Translations under genes and position numbers: made by a program
Notes under the pieces: model-generated
Told to the model about the DNA's origin: nothing
The model's input: the letters and a program-made list of their open reading frames with translations, nothing else
Database searches by the model: none
Origin: Candidatus Physcousia equi
GTDB taxonomy: Bacteria > Bacteroidota > Bacteroidia > Bacteroidales > Bacteroidaceae
Length of the DNA: 64,000 nt
Direction: 5' to 3'
Assembly: GCA_018065005.1 (NCBI GenBank)
Contig: JAGHUD010000004.1
Span: 1-64,000 of the forward strand
Part shown: in pieces, positions 42,244 through 51,501 of the stretch
Layout of the letters: every line of letters begins with the position of its first letter
Numbering within the stretch: the first letter of the stretch is position 1

Positions 42244-42417
42244 TTTAGTTTTGATTTAAGGTTAGAATAATTGACTTAGAATTAGTTTTGATTAAGGATT
42301 GTTAGGTATCAGTTTTGTTAAGGTTAAAAGATAAATTACTTACAATAGAAAAGCATTGACCAAGACAAACAAAAGAAATGAAGATTCGTTAGTATTAGTT
42401 TTGATAAAGGTTAAGAT
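42244..42417. repeat. Degenerate tandem repeats TTAGTTTTGATTAAGGTTA in leuS upstream region
   Basis: Four readable copies at ~42244, 42281, 42308, 42394. Confidence 0.6.
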
Positions 42418-42587
42418 TGATTTGTAAAAGGATTAAGATTAGCTGAAAAGGGCGTTCGTTTGTGAAAATGGATGCTCTTGTTGTTTTTACCCCTCCTCCA
42501 CTTGCACATCCTCCGAGCGAGACGCCACTTATCTTTCCCCTTGCAACTTTGCGTTGCACCAGGGAGCCTCGCAAAACGGAGCAAAAA

Positions 42588-42642
42588 ACAAGAAGCGGAG
42601 CCTTCCCCGTAACGGTTCGTTACAGCGAAGGCTCCGCTTCTT
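42588..42642. terminator. Strong inverted repeat/terminator-like hairpin upstream of leuS
   Basis: AGAAGCGGAGCCTTC ... GAAGGCTCCGCTTCT, T-rich flank on minus strand. Confidence 0.65.
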
Positions 42643-42681
42643 TCGTTATGGAGCAAGTTTTGAGTGAAAAGACTCGATATT

Positions 42682-42713
42682 TTTGGTTTATTAGAGAAAA
42701 AGCAGTACTTTTG
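42682..42713 (+). promoter_or_regulatory. Bacteroidetes-type promoter for leuS
   Basis: TTTG 42682-42685, TACTTTTG 42706-42713, 20 nt spacing. Confidence 0.65.
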
Positions 42714-42747
42714 CGCGCAAAATAAAGAAGAACAAACAGAACGACAA

Positions 42748-45603
42748 ATGAAAGAATACAATTTCAGAGAGATTGAGAAGAAGTGGCACCAAAGATGGGT
42801 GGAAAGCAAGACCTACCGAGTCGTTGAGGACGAGACACGCAAGAAGTTCTATGTGCTCAACATGTTCCCCTACCCCAGCGGTGCTGGTCTGCATGTGGGC
42901 CACCCCCTCGGCTACATAGCCAGCGACATCTATGCCCGCTACAAGCGTCAGCAAGGCTACAACGTGTTGAACCCCATGGGCTATGACGCCTACGGATTGC
43001 CTGCCGAGCAGCACGCCATCAAGACGGGTCAGCACCCCGAAATCAGCACCTTTGCCAACATCGACCACTACCGCGAGCAGCTCGACAAGATCGGCTTCTC
43101 GTTTGACTGGAGCCGCGAAGTGCGCACCTGCACGCCCGACTACTACCACTGGACCCAATGGGCATTCCAGAAGATGTTCAACTCCTACTACGACGAGGAG
43201 CTCCAGAAGGCGCAGCCCATCGAGCGCCTCATCGAGCGATTCAAGGCAGAAGGCTGCTGGCCCGAGAGCGAGCAGGAGCAAAGCGACCTGCTGATGAACT
43301 ACCGCCTCGCCTTCATGGGTGAGACGATGGTGAACTGGTGCCCCCAACTCGGCACCGTGCTTGCCAACGACGAGGTGGTGAACGGAGTGAGCGAGCGCGG
43401 CGGCTACCCGGTGGAGCAAAAGAAGATGCGCCAATGGTGTCTCCGTGTGAGTGCCTACAGCCAGCGACTGCTCGACGGACTCGACACCATCGAATGGAGC
43501 GACTCCATCAAGGAGACACAGCGCAACTGGATTGGCCGCTCCGAGGGCACGGAGGTGGAAATCAAGGTGGAGGGTCAGGATGTCGACTTCACCATCTTCA
43601 CCACACGCGCCGACACGATGTTCGGCGTCACCTTCTTTGTTCTCGCTCCTGAAAGCGAACTCGTGAACAAGGTGACAACGGCAGAGCAGCGACAGGGCGT
43701 CGACGAATACATCAAGTATGTGAAGAGTCGCACCGAGCGAGAGCGCATGATCGACCACACCGTGACGGGCGTCTTCTCGGGCGCATACGGCATCAACCCC
43801 ATCACGGGCGACAAGTGCCCCATCTACATTGCAGAATATGTGCTGGCGGGCTATGGCACGGGCGCCATCATGGCTGTGCCTGCTCACGACAGTCGCGACT
43901 ACGCCTTCGCCAAGCACTTCAACCTCCCCATCGTGCCACTCGTCGAAGGAGCAGACGTGAGCGAAGAGAGCTACGACGCCAAGGAAGGCATCGTGACCAA
44001 CTCCCCCGTGAGCGAAGAGAAGAGCGTGCTCTACGATGGTGAGCGCCTCTGTCTCAACGGTCTGACCATCAAGGAAGCCATTGCCGAGACAAAGCGTTTC
44101 GTGAAGGCACACAAGCTGGGCCGCGTGAAGGTGAACTACCGTCTGCGCGACGCCATCTTCAGCCGCCAGCGCTATTGGGGCGAGCCCTTCCCTGTCTACT
44201 ACAAGAAGGGCATCCCCACGATGATTCCAGAGGATTGTCTGCCTGTCGAACTGCCTGCTGTAGAGAAGTTCCTCCCCACCGAAACGGGCGAGCCTCCATT
44301 GGGCAACGCACAGATTTGGGCTTGGGACGAGCAGAACCGCAAGGTCGTGGACAAATCGCTCATCGACGAGCAGACCGTGTCCCCCATCGAGCTCTACACC
44401 ATGCCAGGCTTTGCCGGTTCCAGCGCCTACTATCTGCGCTACATGGACCCCAAGAACACAGAGGCGCTCATCAGCGAGAAGAATGCCAACTACTGGCAAA
44501 ACGTCGACCTCTATGTGGGCGGAAGCGAACACGCTACAGGCCACCTCATCTATTCGCGTTTCTGGAACAAGTTTCTCTTCGACCTCGGCGTGAGCAAGAA
44601 GGAAGAACCCTTCCAGAAGCTCATCAACCAAGGCATGATTCAGGGTTGGTCGAGCTTCGTGTATCGTCTGCAGGGCACACAGACCTACGTCAGCTATGAC
44701 CTCCTGGAGGTGCGCTATGACAATGCTGCAAAGAAGAACCGCTACTTCTACAACGACGTCGAGGCAGACCCCATCTATGCCGACATCAGTACGGTGAGCG
44801 GCAACCAGCTCGACACTGAGAAGCTGCGCCAATGGATGCCTGAGTTTGAGGAGGCTGAGTTCGTGCTGAACCAGCAAGGACAATACATCATTGGGCAAGC
44901 CATCGAGAAGATGTCAAAATCGAAATACAACGTAGTGAACCCCGACGACATCTGCGAGAACTATGGCGCCGACACGCTGCGCCTCTACGAGATGTTCCTC
45001 GGCCCCATAGAGCAGTCCAAGCCTTGGGACGTTGCCGGCATCGACGGTTGCTTCCGCTTCCTCAAGAAGTTCTGGGCACTCTTCTGGGACAAGGAGGGCA
45101 TGCTCACAGTCGACGACAGCGAGCCCAGTGCCGACAGCATGAAGACGCTGCACAAGCTCATCAAGAAGGTGAGCGCAGACATCGAGGCTTTCTCCTACAA
45201 CACCTCCATCCCTGCCTTCATGGTTGCCACGGGCGAACTGTCGCAACAGAAGGCACACTCGCGCAAGGTGCTCGAACCACTCGTGGCACTCATCGCCCCC
45301 TTCTGCCCCCACATCGCCGAAGAACTCTGGGAAGCCATCGGCGCCACCGCCAAGAGCGAGAGCGTGTGCGATGCTGAGTGGCCTGCCTTCGACGAGAAGT
45401 ATCTCGTCGAGTCCAGCGTCACGCTCGGTGTGCAGTTCTCTGGAAAGGTGCGTTTCTCCATGGCGTTCCCTGCCGATGCCACCCCACAGCAGATGATCGA
45501 CCAGGTGATGCAGGCTGAAGAGAGCCAGCGCTATCTCAAGGACAAGACGGTGGTGAAGCAGATTGCCGTGCCCGGACGCATCGTCAACATCGTAGTGAAA
45601 TAA
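42748..45603 (+). CDS. leuS: Leucyl-tRNA synthetase
   Basis: [31 protein letters not shown]. Confidence 0.97.
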   Translation: MKEYNFREIEKKWHQRWVESKTYRVVEDETRKKFYVLNMFPYPSGAGLHVGHPLGYIASDIYARYKRQQGYNVLNPMGYDAYGLPAEQHAIKTGQHPEISTFANIDHYREQLDKIGFSFDWSREVRTCTPDYYHWTQWAFQKMFNSYYDEELQKAQPIERLIERFKAEGCWPESEQEQSDLLMNYRLAFMGETMVNWCPQLGTVLANDEVVNGVSERGGYPVEQKKMRQWCLRVSAYSQRLLDGLDTIEWSDSIKETQRNWIGRSEGTEVEIKVEGQDVDFTIFTTRADTMFGVTFFVLAPESELVNKVTTAEQRQGVDEYIKYVKSRTERERMIDHTVTGVFSGAYGINPITGDKCPIYIAEYVLAGYGTGAIMAVPAHDSRDYAFAKHFNLPIVPLVEGADVSEESYDAKEGIVTNSPVSEEKSVLYDGERLCLNGLTIKEAIAETKRFVKAHKLGRVKVNYRLRDAIFSRQRYWGEPFPVYYKKGIPTMIPEDCLPVELPAVEKFLPTETGEPPLGNAQIWAWDEQNRKVVDKSLIDEQTVSPIELYTMPGFAGSSAYYLRYMDPKNTEALISEKNANYWQNVDLYVGGSEHATGHLIYSRFWNKFLFDLGVSKKEEPFQKLINQGMIQGWSSFVYRLQGTQTYVSYDLLEVRYDNAAKKNRYFYNDVEADPIYADISTVSGNQLDTEKLRQWMPEFEEAEFVLNQQGQYIIGQAIEKMSKSKYNVVNPDDICENYGADTLRLYEMFLGPIEQSKPWDVAGIDGCFRFLKKFWALFWDKEGMLTVDDSEPSADSMKTLHKLIKKVSADIEAFSYNTSIPAFMVATGELSQQKAHSRKVLEPLVALIAPFCPHIAEELWEAIGATAKSESVCDAEWPAFDEKYLVESSVTLGVQFSGKVRFSMAFPADATPQQMIDQVMQAEESQRYLKDKTVVKQIAVPGRIVNIVVK

Positions 45604-45725
45604 TAATCTCTGTAAGACACATATCTCTGTAGGCTATATACAAAAAAAGGATGGGAGGGACAAAACTACAGTCCCCTCCCATCCCGCACCCCCCACCGAA
45701 CCAACAAAACAACCACAAACAGAAC

Positions 45726-46622
45726 ATGCCAAAGAAACTCTCTTACGCCCAAGTGTTTGATATCTTCAAAGACTTCTTTTTCATCAACTTGGGTATGGCC
45801 ATCTACTCCGTAGGATGGGCGCTCTTCCTGCTGCCCAACCACATCACCACGGGAGGAGGTGCCGGTCTTGCTGCCATCCTGCAATACGCCACCAACTTCC
45901 CGATGCAGTACTCACTGCTCCTGCTCAACGGCGTGCTGCTCATTGCCGCCTGGTGGCAGCTCGGCACCAAGTTTGCCCTCAAGACGCTCTACGCCGTGCT
46001 CGCCCTCTCCATCTATCTCGGACTCAGCCAGTCGCTCATCACGCAAGACGACGGCACGCTGCTCAACGTCTTGGGCGAAAACCAGGAAGGCATGGCGTGC
46101 ATCCTCGGTGCCGTGCTCAACGGCATCGGCATCGGCATGGTGTTCATGTCGGGCGGATGCACCGGCGGATGGGACATCATCGCTGCCATCATCAACAAGT
46201 ATAAGAATGTGAGCATCGGTCGCGTGCTCCTCTACATCGACCTCTTCGTCATCGGCAGTTGCTACTTCCTCTTCCACAGCTGGCAGATGGTCGTCTTCGG
46301 CTACGTGACGCTCGTCGTCTACACCTTCGCTGTCGACACGATGATCAACTCCTCGAAACAGGACATCCAGTTCACCGTCTACACCAAAGAGAGCGACAGA
46401 CTTGTCGAGGTTATACGCAAGGAGACGGGCCACACCGCCACGCTGCTGCTTGGCGAGGGAGGCTACACGCACGACCAGCTGCGCGTTGTCGTCACCATTG
46501 TCCACAAGAGCGAACAGGTGCAGATGCTGCGCCTCATCCGCGACACCGACCAGCAGGCCTTCGTCACCTTCCATCGTGTGGAAGGCGCATTCGGACTCGG
46601 ATTTAACGCTATCAAGGCATGA
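45726..46622 (+). CDS. YitT family membrane protein
   Basis: MPKKLSYAQVFDIFKDFFFINLGMAIYSVGWALFLLPNHITTGG. Confidence 0.88.
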   Translation: MPKKLSYAQVFDIFKDFFFINLGMAIYSVGWALFLLPNHITTGGGAGLAAILQYATNFPMQYSLLLLNGVLLIAAWWQLGTKFALKTLYAVLALSIYLGLSQSLITQDDGTLLNVLGENQEGMACILGAVLNGIGIGMVFMSGGCTGGWDIIAAIINKYKNVSIGRVLLYIDLFVIGSCYFLFHSWQMVVFGYVTLVVYTFAVDTMINSSKQDIQFTVYTKESDRLVEVIRKETGHTATLLLGEGGYTHDQLRVVVTIVHKSEQVQMLRLIRDTDQQAFVTFHRVEGAFGLGFNAIKA

Positions 46623-47485
46623 GCTCACTGATGAAAGACTATACGCTGATGCTCGTCGGCATCGCGTTCTATGTGATTGGCTACACTTGCTTCATGCTCC
46701 CCTACGAGATCGTGAGCGGAGGCATGGGTGGTGTGGCAGCACTCATCTTCTATGCCACGGGGTTCCCAGCGCAATACAGCTACTTCCTCATCAACTGCAT
46801 CCTCCTCGCCATAGCCTTCTACGTCATGGGCTGGCGCTACACCACACGCACCCTGGCTGCCACTGCCATCATCTCCATTGCCATCGGTTTTGCCCAAGAC
46901 TTCCTGACGCAGGACGACGGCACACTGACCCGCATCGTCGGCGACGAGATCTTCATGGCATGCGTCCTCTCTGGTTGCTTCGAAGGACTCGGACTTGCCA
47001 TCGTGTTTCAGGCTGGAGGGTCGACGGGCGGCACCGACATCATCGCCTCGTGCGTCAACAAGCACCGCGACATCCAGTTGGGGCGCATCATGCTCTTCAT
47101 CGACATCTTTATCGTCTTTTCCAGCTACTTCGTGGTGGGCGACTTCCAGAAGACGCTCGTGGGCTTCATCTGCCTCTTCATCTCGATGAGCATGCTCGAC
47201 TATGTGCTCAACTCTGCCAACCAGTCGGTGCAGTTCACCATCATCAGCGAGCACTACGAGGAGATTGCCAACGCCGTGGCGAAAAAGGTGGAGCGAGGCG
47301 TCACGGTGCTCAACGGCGAAGGATGGTACAGCAAGGAGCCACGCTCCGTGCTGCTCGTGCTTGCCAAGAAGAGAGAGAAGCAACGCATCATGCGCATCGT
47401 GCGCAAACTGGACCAAAGGGCATTCGTGAGCGTGAGCAATGTTGAGGGTGTCTTTGGCGAAGGATTTGACAAGATTAAACACTAA
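46619..47485 (+). CDS. YitT family membrane protein (tandem paralog)
   Basis: IAFYVIGYTCFMLPYEIVSGGMGGVA; ATGA overlap with preceding gene. Confidence 0.88.
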   Translation: MSSLMKDYTLMLVGIAFYVIGYTCFMLPYEIVSGGMGGVAALIFYATGFPAQYSYFLINCILLAIAFYVMGWRYTTRTLAATAIISIAIGFAQDFLTQDDGTLTRIVGDEIFMACVLSGCFEGLGLAIVFQAGGSTGGTDIIASCVNKHRDIQLGRIMLFIDIFIVFSSYFVVGDFQKTLVGFICLFISMSMLDYVLNSANQSVQFTIISEHYEEIANAVAKKVERGVTVLNGEGWYSKEPRSVLLVLAKKREKQRIMRIVRKLDQRAFVSVSNVEGVFGEGFDKIKH

Positions 47486-47508
47486 AAAAACATACAAAGA
47501 ACGAACTC

Positions 47509-48129
47509 ATGGAACTCATCATGGCCACCAACAACGAGCACAAGCTGCGCGAGATACGCCAGATTCTGGGCTCGGCATACGAAGTGAAAGGGCTGAAAGA
47601 CATCGGATGCCTCGAAGACATTCCCGAAACGAGCAATACGCTCGAAGGAAATGCACTGCAGAAGGCGCGCTACGTCTTCGAACACTACCACATGGGATGC
47701 TTCGCCGACGACACCGGACTCGAGGTGGAAGCCCTCGACGGGGCACCGGGCATCTTCACGGCTCGTTTCGGAGCGATGAACGGCTATGGCGACAGCCACG
47801 ACTCTGACGCCAACATTGCCTGCCTGCTCGCACAACTCAAGGATGCGCCCAACCGACACGCACGCTTCCGCACCGTCATTGCTCTCATACGCGAAGAGCG
47901 CGACCCCGAAACGGGAGAAACCAAGCCCGTCGAGCATCTCTTTGAGGGCATCGTGGAAGGCGAGATCCTCACAGAGCGACGCGGCATAGATGGCTTTGGC
48001 TACGACCCCATCTTCGCCCCCGACGAGACGGGGCTTTCCTTTGCCGAGATGGGACCTGAAGAGAAGAATCGCATCAGCCACCGTGGGCGCGCCACTCAGA
48101 AGCTTGTGGCATTTCTCACTTCAGACTAA
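47509..48129 (+). CDS. rdgB: Non-canonical purine NTP pyrophosphatase (RdgB/HAM1)
   Basis: MATNNEHKLREIRQILG; ADDTGLEVEALDGAPGIFTARF. Confidence 0.93.
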   Translation: MELIMATNNEHKLREIRQILGSAYEVKGLKDIGCLEDIPETSNTLEGNALQKARYVFEHYHMGCFADDTGLEVEALDGAPGIFTARFGAMNGYGDSHDSDANIACLLAQLKDAPNRHARFRTVIALIREERDPETGETKPVEHLFEGIVEGEILTERRGIDGFGYDPIFAPDETGLSFAEMGPEEKNRISHRGRATQKLVAFLTSD

Positions 48130-48180
48130 TTTGCCTCCCCCAAACAAAGACACGTCCTTATCCACATACTTTAGCCTTGT

Positions 48181-48440
48181 ATCAAGTTTCTGTACGTTAG
48201 GCCAGATGTTTGCCGCTGACTTCTTTCAGATTCCACCTCGCGATGGACACCCTTGTCTCTCTGGCTATACGATTCCCACTATCAGGGCTCGTTGGGGACT
48301 TACACCCGTTAGACAATGCTCATGCCGAGCATACAAGATAATCAAAGCCCTGGCTTGGGAAAGTCGGGGCTTTGATCGTTATATTATGTTAAGAGGTCGT
48401 GCCAGTTACTTTTGACACGACCTCATTGCTTTTTCGTAGG
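48181..48440. other. Structured intergenic element with three consecutive hairpins, possible dispersed-element remnant
   Basis: ATGCTC/GAGCAT 48316-48332, ATCAAAGCCC/GGGCTTTGAT 48341-48376, GAGGTCGTG/CACGACCTC 48393-48424. Confidence 0.4.
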
Positions 48441-48529
48441 GTCTGTTAACGCGGACGGTTATACCATAAGATGTGACGTGATTCCCTCTCTGGGTATATA
48501 TTGTAGGACAACTGAATCTGTCCGTGCGC

Positions 48530-51079
48530 TTAGCGCAGTACCTTCTTGCCGTTCACGATATAGATTCTGCGAGCACTGCCAGAGGGGATAGATTGGAGTT
48601 GCTGGCCCTGGATGTCGTAGATGATAGGCTGCTGGGTGCCGCTTGTGGTGGTAGTGCTGATGATGCCTGTTTCGGAGTTTTCAGTGACCTCTACGGTAGC
48701 ACCCACTTCACGCAGTGCCTGAGCAAAATCCTCAGCAGACTTCTGACTTAGACCTTTGACTAGTACGCAAGGAGCCGAATTGACGAGAGCTTTAGCTTCA
48801 CTCACGGTAAGACCGATATACTCTCTAATGACAACGATGACTGAAGTCTTTCTTTCGCCGCAATTTACCAACTCTACCTGGAAATTGGTATTGGCAACTC
48901 CGATGGTAATAGGACCATCATACCACTGTCCATCCTCACCCTCAAACCACATGTACTTCGGGTCAGGGTTCCATGACACGCCCTCGGTCAGAATCGATAC
49001 ACCATTTTTCATTTCTAATTCTTCAAGTCCACTACATTGGGCATCCTCCATGCAGAGTGTGGCATTGTCCACGGTTAACTGACTAGTACCAGACAATAAT
49101 CTAGGAATTGTCACCTCGGCCTCCTTCTCTATCGTGAGTCTGCCTTCTTCTATCCAAAATTCTGGGCCATAGCTTTTCAATGAGCCTGGTCCCTGGATGG
49201 TCACGTTTACTTTAGTGTCCATAGAGATACCACAAGGCCTATCCTCGTCAGTGCCACCATTCAGTGTGTTCTCGCCCTTCAGCTTGATGGTGTAGTTGGT
49301 GAATGCGTCCTTAGACTTGCTGTTGAAACGGATGAGATTGTACTCGTCGCTATTGAGATGGGCATTTTTTAGTGTCAGGACATTCTCGGCTGGGTCGTAG
49401 GTGACGCTGTAGTCGCCCAGGATGTTGCTGCAGTTAGTCTCGTCCACTTCCTTGCCGCAGATGTTGATGCCATACATCTCTGCCTGGCGCACTTCTAATT
49501 CGCCAAACCAGTTCTTCTCCTCCCAGTTCCCTGTATAATAGTAGAGATAGCCGTCATTGTCCTTGAAGTGGATGTTGGCAGGTGTAACGGCAATACTGTT
49601 CTTCAGGGTGATTTCCTTGACGCCTGTAACACACTTCCGGCTCCCAGAATAGGCAGGGACTTCTACTTTGAATGATGCGTGGTCGATGGCGATGCGGAGC
49701 GTTGCCTCTGAATTAGTAGCAGTTAATGTGCCATTCAGGGGATATGTCGAAGACTTAATGCGTACATTACAGTCTTTCGCTGTGATGGTATGGTTGTTCG
49801 TATCGAAGTGGCGCAGGCCGTAGTCGCCTTCGTTATCCAAATATAGCGAGCCGTTGCAAGAAGATTGGATATTCAAGTTCGCCCCTTCCACTATCAGGGC
49901 GCCGTCCTCTTGGTTGCCTATAATTTGATTATCGCCAATTAGTTCTATCGTCAGATCCTTGTTCTTTATATACAGACAGCTTCTGTCTATACTAGCATTA
50001 TTCAACGTCAGTATCGCATTTTCGGCATCATAGGTCACCTTGCCAAGAATGGGGGAATACTCAACATCGCCATCGGGGAGGGCATAGATACTTCCGCCCG
50101 GGTGCTTGAAATAAACGCCTGGGGCATAGCCCGTCTTCTCGATACTCACACTGCAACCAACCGCAACGAGCTTCTCTGCAAGGGCTTTTACCTCGTTAGG
50201 TTTTGCGTTTTTGAGAACCAAACAGGGAGCTGAGTACATGAGATTAAAGTCCACACCCGCATCTAATAAAGCCCGACCTATAGCAACCAAGTTTGCGAAA
50301 TCACCTACAAAAGTCTTCAGCGTCAGAGAGTAGAGGGCGTTGGGGTCATCCAGGATAGCATTGTAGTTGAGAGCTACTCGGGGCTTCACTTGGAAGTCGC
50401 CATCCCATATCTCATTGTCGCCCATTTGTTCACTGTTTAATTTGTACATATAACCATCTCCATCAAAGAAAGCATAGTTGGCAGGGGACACCAGTTCGCA
50501 ATTCTTCAGGGTGATACTCTTGGCACCCTTGATTGGTACATGCATAGAGTTAGCTTTCGTGGGGTGGGTATAGAATGACGCGTTATCAAACGTAACATCA
50601 AGAGTTGCAGTGTTCTTTCCGGCGCAATAGCCATGAAAGGCATATAGATCCGCAATGATCTCCACCGAACAGTTCTTTACAACAGTGAACGAGGCGGCCT
50701 CACTTAAAAAACGTATGCCGTACTGGTTACCTTTCACCTTTAGGCTACCACTGCAAGTAGAGGATACCATCAAATTGCCCTCGTTAACCAATATTGCCTC
50801 CGATGAACTAAGGCCTTTGGAATGGTCTATCACATTTTCGCCATTTAGGTCAATATTTATGCCGTCTTTATGGTCGATTAACAAGTAACCCTGTATTTCG
50901 GCATTGTTCAGGCTCAGGGTTCTAGTAGTTGCATCCCAGACCACTGTACCTTTCTTAATCTCCCCAGACGTAGACTTGATTTGACCGCTTTTTGTGTTCT
51001 TGGATACGGCAAGAGCATACACATTATGGCAGCACAGAGCAAATACCATGGTGAATAATAATAAAAGTCTTTTGTTCAT
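48530..51079 (-). CDS. Secreted repeat protein with two bL12-CTD-like domains and NGKKVLR tail (paralog A)
   Basis: Signal peptide MNKRLLLLFTMVFALCCHNVYA; three LTLNNA...GENVI units; tail IYDIQGQQLQSIPSGSARRIYIVNGKKVLR. Confidence 0.85.
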   Translation of the reverse strand: MNKRLLLLFTMVFALCCHNVYALAVSKNTKSGQIKSTSGEIKKGTVVWDATTRTLSLNNAEIQGYLLIDHKDGINIDLNGENVIDHSKGLSSSEAILVNEGNLMVSSTCSGSLKVKGNQYGIRFLSEAASFTVVKNCSVEIIADLYAFHGYCAGKNTATLDVTFDNASFYTHPTKANSMHVPIKGAKSITLKNCELVSPANYAFFDGDGYMYKLNSEQMGDNEIWDGDFQVKPRVALNYNAILDDPNALYSLTLKTFVGDFANLVAIGRALLDAGVDFNLMYSAPCLVLKNAKPNEVKALAEKLVAVGCSVSIEKTGYAPGVYFKHPGGSIYALPDGDVEYSPILGKVTYDAENAILTLNNASIDRSCLYIKNKDLTIELIGDNQIIGNQEDGALIVEGANLNIQSSCNGSLYLDNEGDYGLRHFDTNNHTITAKDCNVRIKSSTYPLNGTLTATNSEATLRIAIDHASFKVEVPAYSGSRKCVTGVKEITLKNSIAVTPANIHFKDNDGYLYYYTGNWEEKNWFGELEVRQAEMYGINICGKEVDETNCSNILGDYSVTYDPAENVLTLKNAHLNSDEYNLIRFNSKSKDAFTNYTIKLKGENTLNGGTDEDRPCGISMDTKVNVTIQGPGSLKSYGPEFWIEEGRLTIEKEAEVTIPRLLSGTSQLTVDNATLCMEDAQCSGLEELEMKNGVSILTEGVSWNPDPKYMWFEGEDGQWYDGPITIGVANTNFQVELVNCGERKTSVIVVIREYIGLTVSEAKALVNSAPCVLVKGLSQKSAEDFAQALREVGATVEVTENSETGIISTTTTSGTQQPIIYDIQGQQLQSIPSGSARRIYIVNGKKVLR
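48683..48883 (-). other. bL12 (L7/L12) C-terminal-domain-like segment, C-terminal copy, paralog A
   Basis: FQVELVNCGERKTSVIVVIREYIGLTVSEAKALVNSAPCVLVKGLSQKSAEDFAQALREVGATVEVT, gapless 67-residue match to L7/L12 CTD recalled from memory. Confidence 0.8.
50138..50332 (-). other. bL12 CTD-like segment, divergent internal copy, paralog A
   Basis: YSLTLKTFVGDFANLVAIGRALLDAGVDFNLMYSAPCLVLKNAKPNEVKALAEKLVAVGCSVSIE. Confidence 0.6.
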
Positions 51080-51125
51080 TGGCTTTTGTTTTTCGTGATT
51101 TATAATACTTATTTTTTTTGAGCCG

Positions 51126-51133
51126 CAAAAATA
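51126..51133 (-). promoter_or_regulatory. Putative -7 element (TATTTTTG) of paralog A; same element at 54130-54137 for paralog B
   Basis: CAAAAATA in duplicated upstream region. Confidence 0.45.
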
Positions 51134-51425
51134 CATAAAATTACCTCCCCCATATCAAAAGTCACAATTTTATGACACAGAATTAATGAATATTAACTTC
51201 TGCACCACTTTTTGCAAAACTTTTTAGGGGTAATAAAAAGAAAAACGTCTAACTTTTGTACAATAGAACTGTCCAATTTACATCATTTCCTTTCGAAAAA
51301 GAGAAGAAACTGGAACATCCTCTTTTTGTTTAATAATAATATGGTACAGGACAAAAATTTGAGAGAGCTGAGCACTGGTGTTTAAAGATGCTGCTGGCAT
51401 TTGTCCCACCCATAAAACACCGAAA

Positions 51426-51458
51426 GGGAACCACGTCATAAGATGTGACGTGATTCCC
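51426..51458 (-). terminator. Terminator-like hairpin after paralog B
   Basis: GGGAACCACGTCA-taagatg-TGACGTGATTCCC. Confidence 0.65.
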
Positions 51459-51501
51459 TCTCTGGGTATATGCTGTGAGGCAACAGAATCTGTCCGTGCG
51501 C

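Noticed and set aside
42691-44898. 735-aa minus-strand ORF opposite leuS
   Set aside because: Antisense shadow of leuS with no recognisable motifs or signal.
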